A DNA stretch of 7,748 nt from Bacillota bacterium (lineage in GTDB: Bacteria > Bacillota > Dethiobacteria > DTU022 > JAAZDU01), in NCBI GenBank assembly GCA_012512665.1, contig JAAZDU010000211.1, positions 1-7,748 of the forward strand. The letters are read 5' to 3'. Positions 5,474 through 7,748 of this stretch are shown in pieces. Made by a program: the position numbers and the translations under genes. Every line of letters starts with the position of its first letter. Position 1 is the stretch's first letter. Under the pieces are notes generated by a model. That model ran no database searches. It was not told the origin of the DNA and saw only the letters and a program-made list of their open reading frames with translations.

Positions 5474-7261
5474 TTAAGTGCTTGCCCAGGTCCAACTGAT
5501 GCTGGGTTTGCTAAAAGAGTGATTTAATTCCTGCGGATTAAAACCAATCCCGTAAAAGCGGCGGTAAAATTCATCCGCCTCTTTTTGCATATCAAAGGCA
5601 AAAAGTTCGGGGTGCAAGCAGTTTGCCGAGTGCAGCAACCCCAGCAGCCACCGGGGGCTGCCATACTCCCAGCCATGAGCTAGCTGGTTATACACCCGCC
5701 TCTGACGCAGAGCGGTAACATCTACACCCGCCTCCTGGCAATCCTGGTAAAAATCTTCAATAGCCCCGGCATACTGGGCAGAAAGAAAGATAACCTCGGG
5801 ATCCAGCTTATTTACCCGTGTCGCAGGGATCCTCATACCAGGCCTTCCTGTAAGGTCAGTCATCTGACGGTTTAAGCTTATACCTCCAGAGAGCTCAACA
5901 ATATGGTTCTCAAAACGCTCCGCTTTGACGCTGTAAAGGGGCTTTCCCATACAGTAATATACCCGCGGTCGCTGTGTCACACCTTTCAGCCGGTCAGCAA
6001 CTTCCTGCAATTTTTTACGGTAGTAAGCAACCACTTTTTCTGCCCTGGCGCGTTCACCAACTTTTGCGCCATATTCCAGCATTACTTTCAGGTAGCCCTC
6101 TGTATTCTGTATACTATAGAATAATGCCTGCAGGCTTTTTCCGCCCAGCGTCTCCTCCCAGAGCTGCACCACTTTGCGGTGATCATTTACACCAAGTGTG
6201 ACCAGGATACCTTCAATGATCTCCAGGGCCCTTGTATAAGAATAACCACCGTCACTGCTGTCACAATCGCAGCTGTTAAAGCTGCCTTTAATAGCAATTT
6301 GTGCCCCGCAGCGCGGACAGGTATGCGGCCCTTTATCGGGAAGCTCTTTCGCACGGACGATGGCACCCATAGGACCCCAGTAATCCCTTTTAACCACCGC
6401 CAGGCCGCACTGGGGACAGCGCGTATCCTGCAATTCTGTCCCCGGGGAATTAAAGAGGTAAACATAATTCAGATAAGAAGAAAGCTCTCCTACCAGCTTT
6501 TCTGCCTGGCGGATGGACGGTTCATGCCCGCAGGGAGCATCTTCATAAGGGACAAAGCGCATTACCTGGAAGGGGATATTGCGGTCAACGGCAGCCACCT
6601 CTGCAGCCGCAAGCAGGATATCTTCCCTATTGCCCAGCTTGTAGATACAGGAGACCTCCACATGCACCCCCTGCTCATGCAGTCTTTTGATAGTACGGTA
6701 AGCAGGTTTGGAGCTTTGCACGCCGCAGAGACGGTACGCTTCGTCCGAGTAGCCTTTCAGGCCAATATTGACAAAGTCAAGGCAGTCAATGACAGTGTTC
6801 AGGGATTCTTCTGTAAAATAACCATTGGAGGAAAACCCTACCATTAAACCCCTCTTTTTAGCTGCCCTGGCCACCGCTGTAAATGTGTGGAAAGATGCCA
6901 GCGGATCATTCATTAAAAAAACTATTCCTGCACAACCGGTGGCAACAGCCCGGTCCACTACCTGGTCGGGGCTAAGTTCTACCAGGGCTTTACTAGCAGG
7001 GTCTATCTCCTTGACCAGGACAGTCGAGACGCAGCCGCTGCAGTCAAAAACACACCCGGTTGTGGTGATCTGCAACAACTTGGTACCAGGAAAATAGTTA
7101 AAAACAGGTACTGTTTCGATAGCAGTCGGTTCTACCAGGAGATACCTGTGGGGATATTTTTCACGCATGCTGCCGTTTGTATTGATATAGTTGCCGCAGG
7201 CGCCACAGCTCCCTTCCCGGACGTGGCAGCGGCGCTCACAGATATTGCAGACAATGTTCAT
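5474..7261 (-). CDS. Radical SAM protein with a fused ABC solute-binding-protein-like C-terminal lobe
   Basis: This 595-residue protein has no signal peptide, so it is predicted to be cytoplasmic. Residues 1-30 carry a cysteine cluster (C5, C8, C12, C19, C22) as in PflA-like/AmmeMemoRadiSam-type enzymes. The radical SAM cluster is C70-x3-C74-x2-C77, with SAM-domain features NDP (118-120) and SSNGY (144-148) up to about residue 275. A zinc-ribbon-like segment follows (C282-x2-C285 and C315-x2-C318), then C331 and C333. From about 385 to 575 it looks like part of a periplasmic binding protein: a long linker helix (398-427), RPRVYY (431-436), VELSGG (455-460), DPEVIFL (487-493), RVY (522-524), and an EYGSPRWLLGLL-HPELF-EFYRRFYG tail (532-571). 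The N-terminal SBP lobe is absent. The ATG has an AGGAG site nine bases upstream. It starts 21 bases after the SBP gene and precedes a permease pair. Domain calls are strong; substrate and reaction are unknown. Confidence 0.82.
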   Translation of the reverse strand: MNIVCNICERRCHVREGSCGACGNYINTNGSMREKYPHRYLLVEPTAIETVPVFNYFPGTKLLQITTTGCVFDCSGCVSTVLVKEIDPASKALVELSPDQVVDRAVATGCAGIVFLMNDPLASFHTFTAVARAAKKRGLMVGFSSNGYFTEESLNTVIDCLDFVNIGLKGYSDEAYRLCGVQSSKPAYRTIKRLHEQGVHVEVSCIYKLGNREDILLAAAEVAAVDRNIPFQVMRFVPYEDAPCGHEPSIRQAEKLVGELSSYLNYVYLFNSPGTELQDTRCPQCGLAVVKRDYWGPMGAIVRAKELPDKGPHTCPRCGAQIAIKGSFNSCDCDSSDGGYSYTRALEIIEGILVTLGVNDHRKVVQLWEETLGGKSLQALFYSIQNTEGYLKVMLEYGAKVGERARAEKVVAYYRKKLQEVADRLKGVTQRPRVYYCMGKPLYSVKAERFENHIVELSGGISLNRQMTDLTGRPGMRIPATRVNKLDPEVIFLSAQYAGAIEDFYQDCQEAGVDVTALRQRRVYNQLAHGWEYGSPRWLLGLLHSANCLHPELFAFDMQKEADEFYRRFYGIGFNPQELNHSFSKPSISWTWAST

Positions 7262-7282
7262 TTTTATCTTCTCCTATCTCAT

Positions 7283-7748
7283 TTAACTCGACTGGTGGCG
7301 GTCATCGGCATAATTGAGTATCTCATCCAACTGCTCTTCCGTCAGCTCCAGGTGGTAGAAGAGTTTATAAAACTCCCTGATCTCCTCCCTAATATCATAA
7401 TCGTATACTTCTGGGTAAAGCAGCTGGCCTGTCCACTTAAGGCCGATAATCTGATTGGCGGCCGGCAGACGTCCAAAAAAGGTGAAGGGAACATTGGTGG
7501 GAGCCTCGTAAACACGCCCGCTTTTCACGGCCTGAAGACTCTGCCAGTCAGTATTATTCATAATATGATTGACCAGGAAACCCGGTTCCTCACCGTTAAC
7601 GCTCCAGGTAATGATTACTTCAGGATCCCACAATAACACCTGCTCCAGGGTAACCGGGGAAAGGCCGCCGCCCCCCTTAAAAGGAATGTCGGCCACGTTG
7701 TACCCGCCCACAAAATCAAGCACTTCGCTGACAAGGGTTCCTTTGGGG
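7283..7748 (-). CDS. ABC transporter solute-binding protein, TroA/BtuF/FepB-like (partial, 5' end outside window)
   Basis: The reading frame stays open to the right edge of the window, so about 155 C-terminal residues are present and the start lies outside. The GTG at 7721-7723 is not a credible start, because the family motif KGT-LVSEVLDFVGG runs straight through it. The fragment shows the second lobe of a class III binding protein (Peripla_BP_2, iron-siderophore/corrinoid type): LSPVTLEQVLLWDPEVIIT, then SGRVYEAP, and a long helical tail ending EEIREFYKLFYHLELTEEQ. Such proteins capture metal chelates or corrinoids outside the cell and pass them to an ABC importer, whose permease and ATPase genes may lie to the right. 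The gene ends 21 bases before the radical SAM gene, implying one operon. It is visibly homologous to the radical SAM protein's C-terminal lobe. The ligand cannot be assigned. Confidence 0.85.
   Translation of the reverse strand, partial: PKGTLVSEVLDFVGGYNVADIPFKGGGGLSPVTLEQVLLWDPEVIITWSVNGEEPGFLVNHIMNNTDWQSLQAVKSGRVYEAPTNVPFTFFGRLPAANQIIGLKWTGQLLYPEVYDYDIREEIREFYKLFYHLELTEEQLDEILNYADDRHQSS

Noticed and set aside
6179..6847. Long plus-strand open frame (222 codons)
   Set aside because: It is antisense to the radical SAM coding region, which has clear family motifs on the other strand. The plus-strand translation has no recognisable domain and no convincing ribosome binding site.
7148..7636. 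Plus-strand open frame (162 codons) across the SBP/radical SAM junction
   Set aside because: It is a shadow of two well-supported minus-strand genes, and its hydrophobic translation is a by-product of the opposite frame.
7283..7723. SBP gene starting at the GTG at 7721-7723
   Set aside because: The frame continues to the window edge and encodes a family-typical segment upstream of this codon, so the gene is partial rather than a short complete one.

Overview
The window looks like chromosomal DNA of an anaerobic, moderately AT-rich Firmicute, most likely in the Clostridia (Peptococcaceae, Desulfotomaculum or Moorella type). This is judged from the AGGAGG-type ribosome binding sites, one TTG start, a YmaF-family protein, an RlmCD-like methyltransferase and an iron-sulfur-rich radical SAM protein. 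No rRNA, tRNA, CRISPR array or intact insertion sequence is visible.

Layout. (1) 21-2213, minus strand: two housekeeping genes, an AlkD-type DNA glycosylase followed by a TrmA/RlmD-type 23S rRNA uracil-C5 methyltransferase. (2) 2503-3544, plus strand: two adjacent, nearly overlapping half-size permeases of the ArsP/DUF318 type. They are preceded by an imperfect hairpin and end at a strong bidirectional terminator (3622-3652). (3) 3682-4029, minus strand: a small histidine-rich YmaF-family protein with six HxH pairs and a TTG start. (4) 4030-4376: an AT-rich intergenic stretch with a terminator. (5) 4377-7748, minus strand: an apparent operon, cut by the right edge. In transcription order it has the C-terminal part of an ABC-importer solute-binding protein (SBP), a 595-residue radical SAM protein whose C-terminal third resembles the second lobe of such an SBP, and a second pair of half-size ArsP-like permeases overlapping by ATGA. 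It closes with a hairpin terminator.

The right-hand block is the most interesting part. The SBP and the tail of the radical SAM enzyme align with each other within the window (DPEVI, RVY and PE-x(10)-EFY-RFYG type motifs). A substrate-recognition lobe normally found outside the cell therefore seems to have been joined to a cytoplasmic radical SAM enzyme, beside its importer component and a split efflux-type permease. A reasonable but unproven model is uptake of a metal chelate, corrinoid or similar cofactor, its radical-SAM modification or dismantling in the cytoplasm, and release of a product through the paired permease. The substrate cannot be read from this sequence. A second split permease pair and a probable metal-binding HxH protein lie next door but on separate transcripts.
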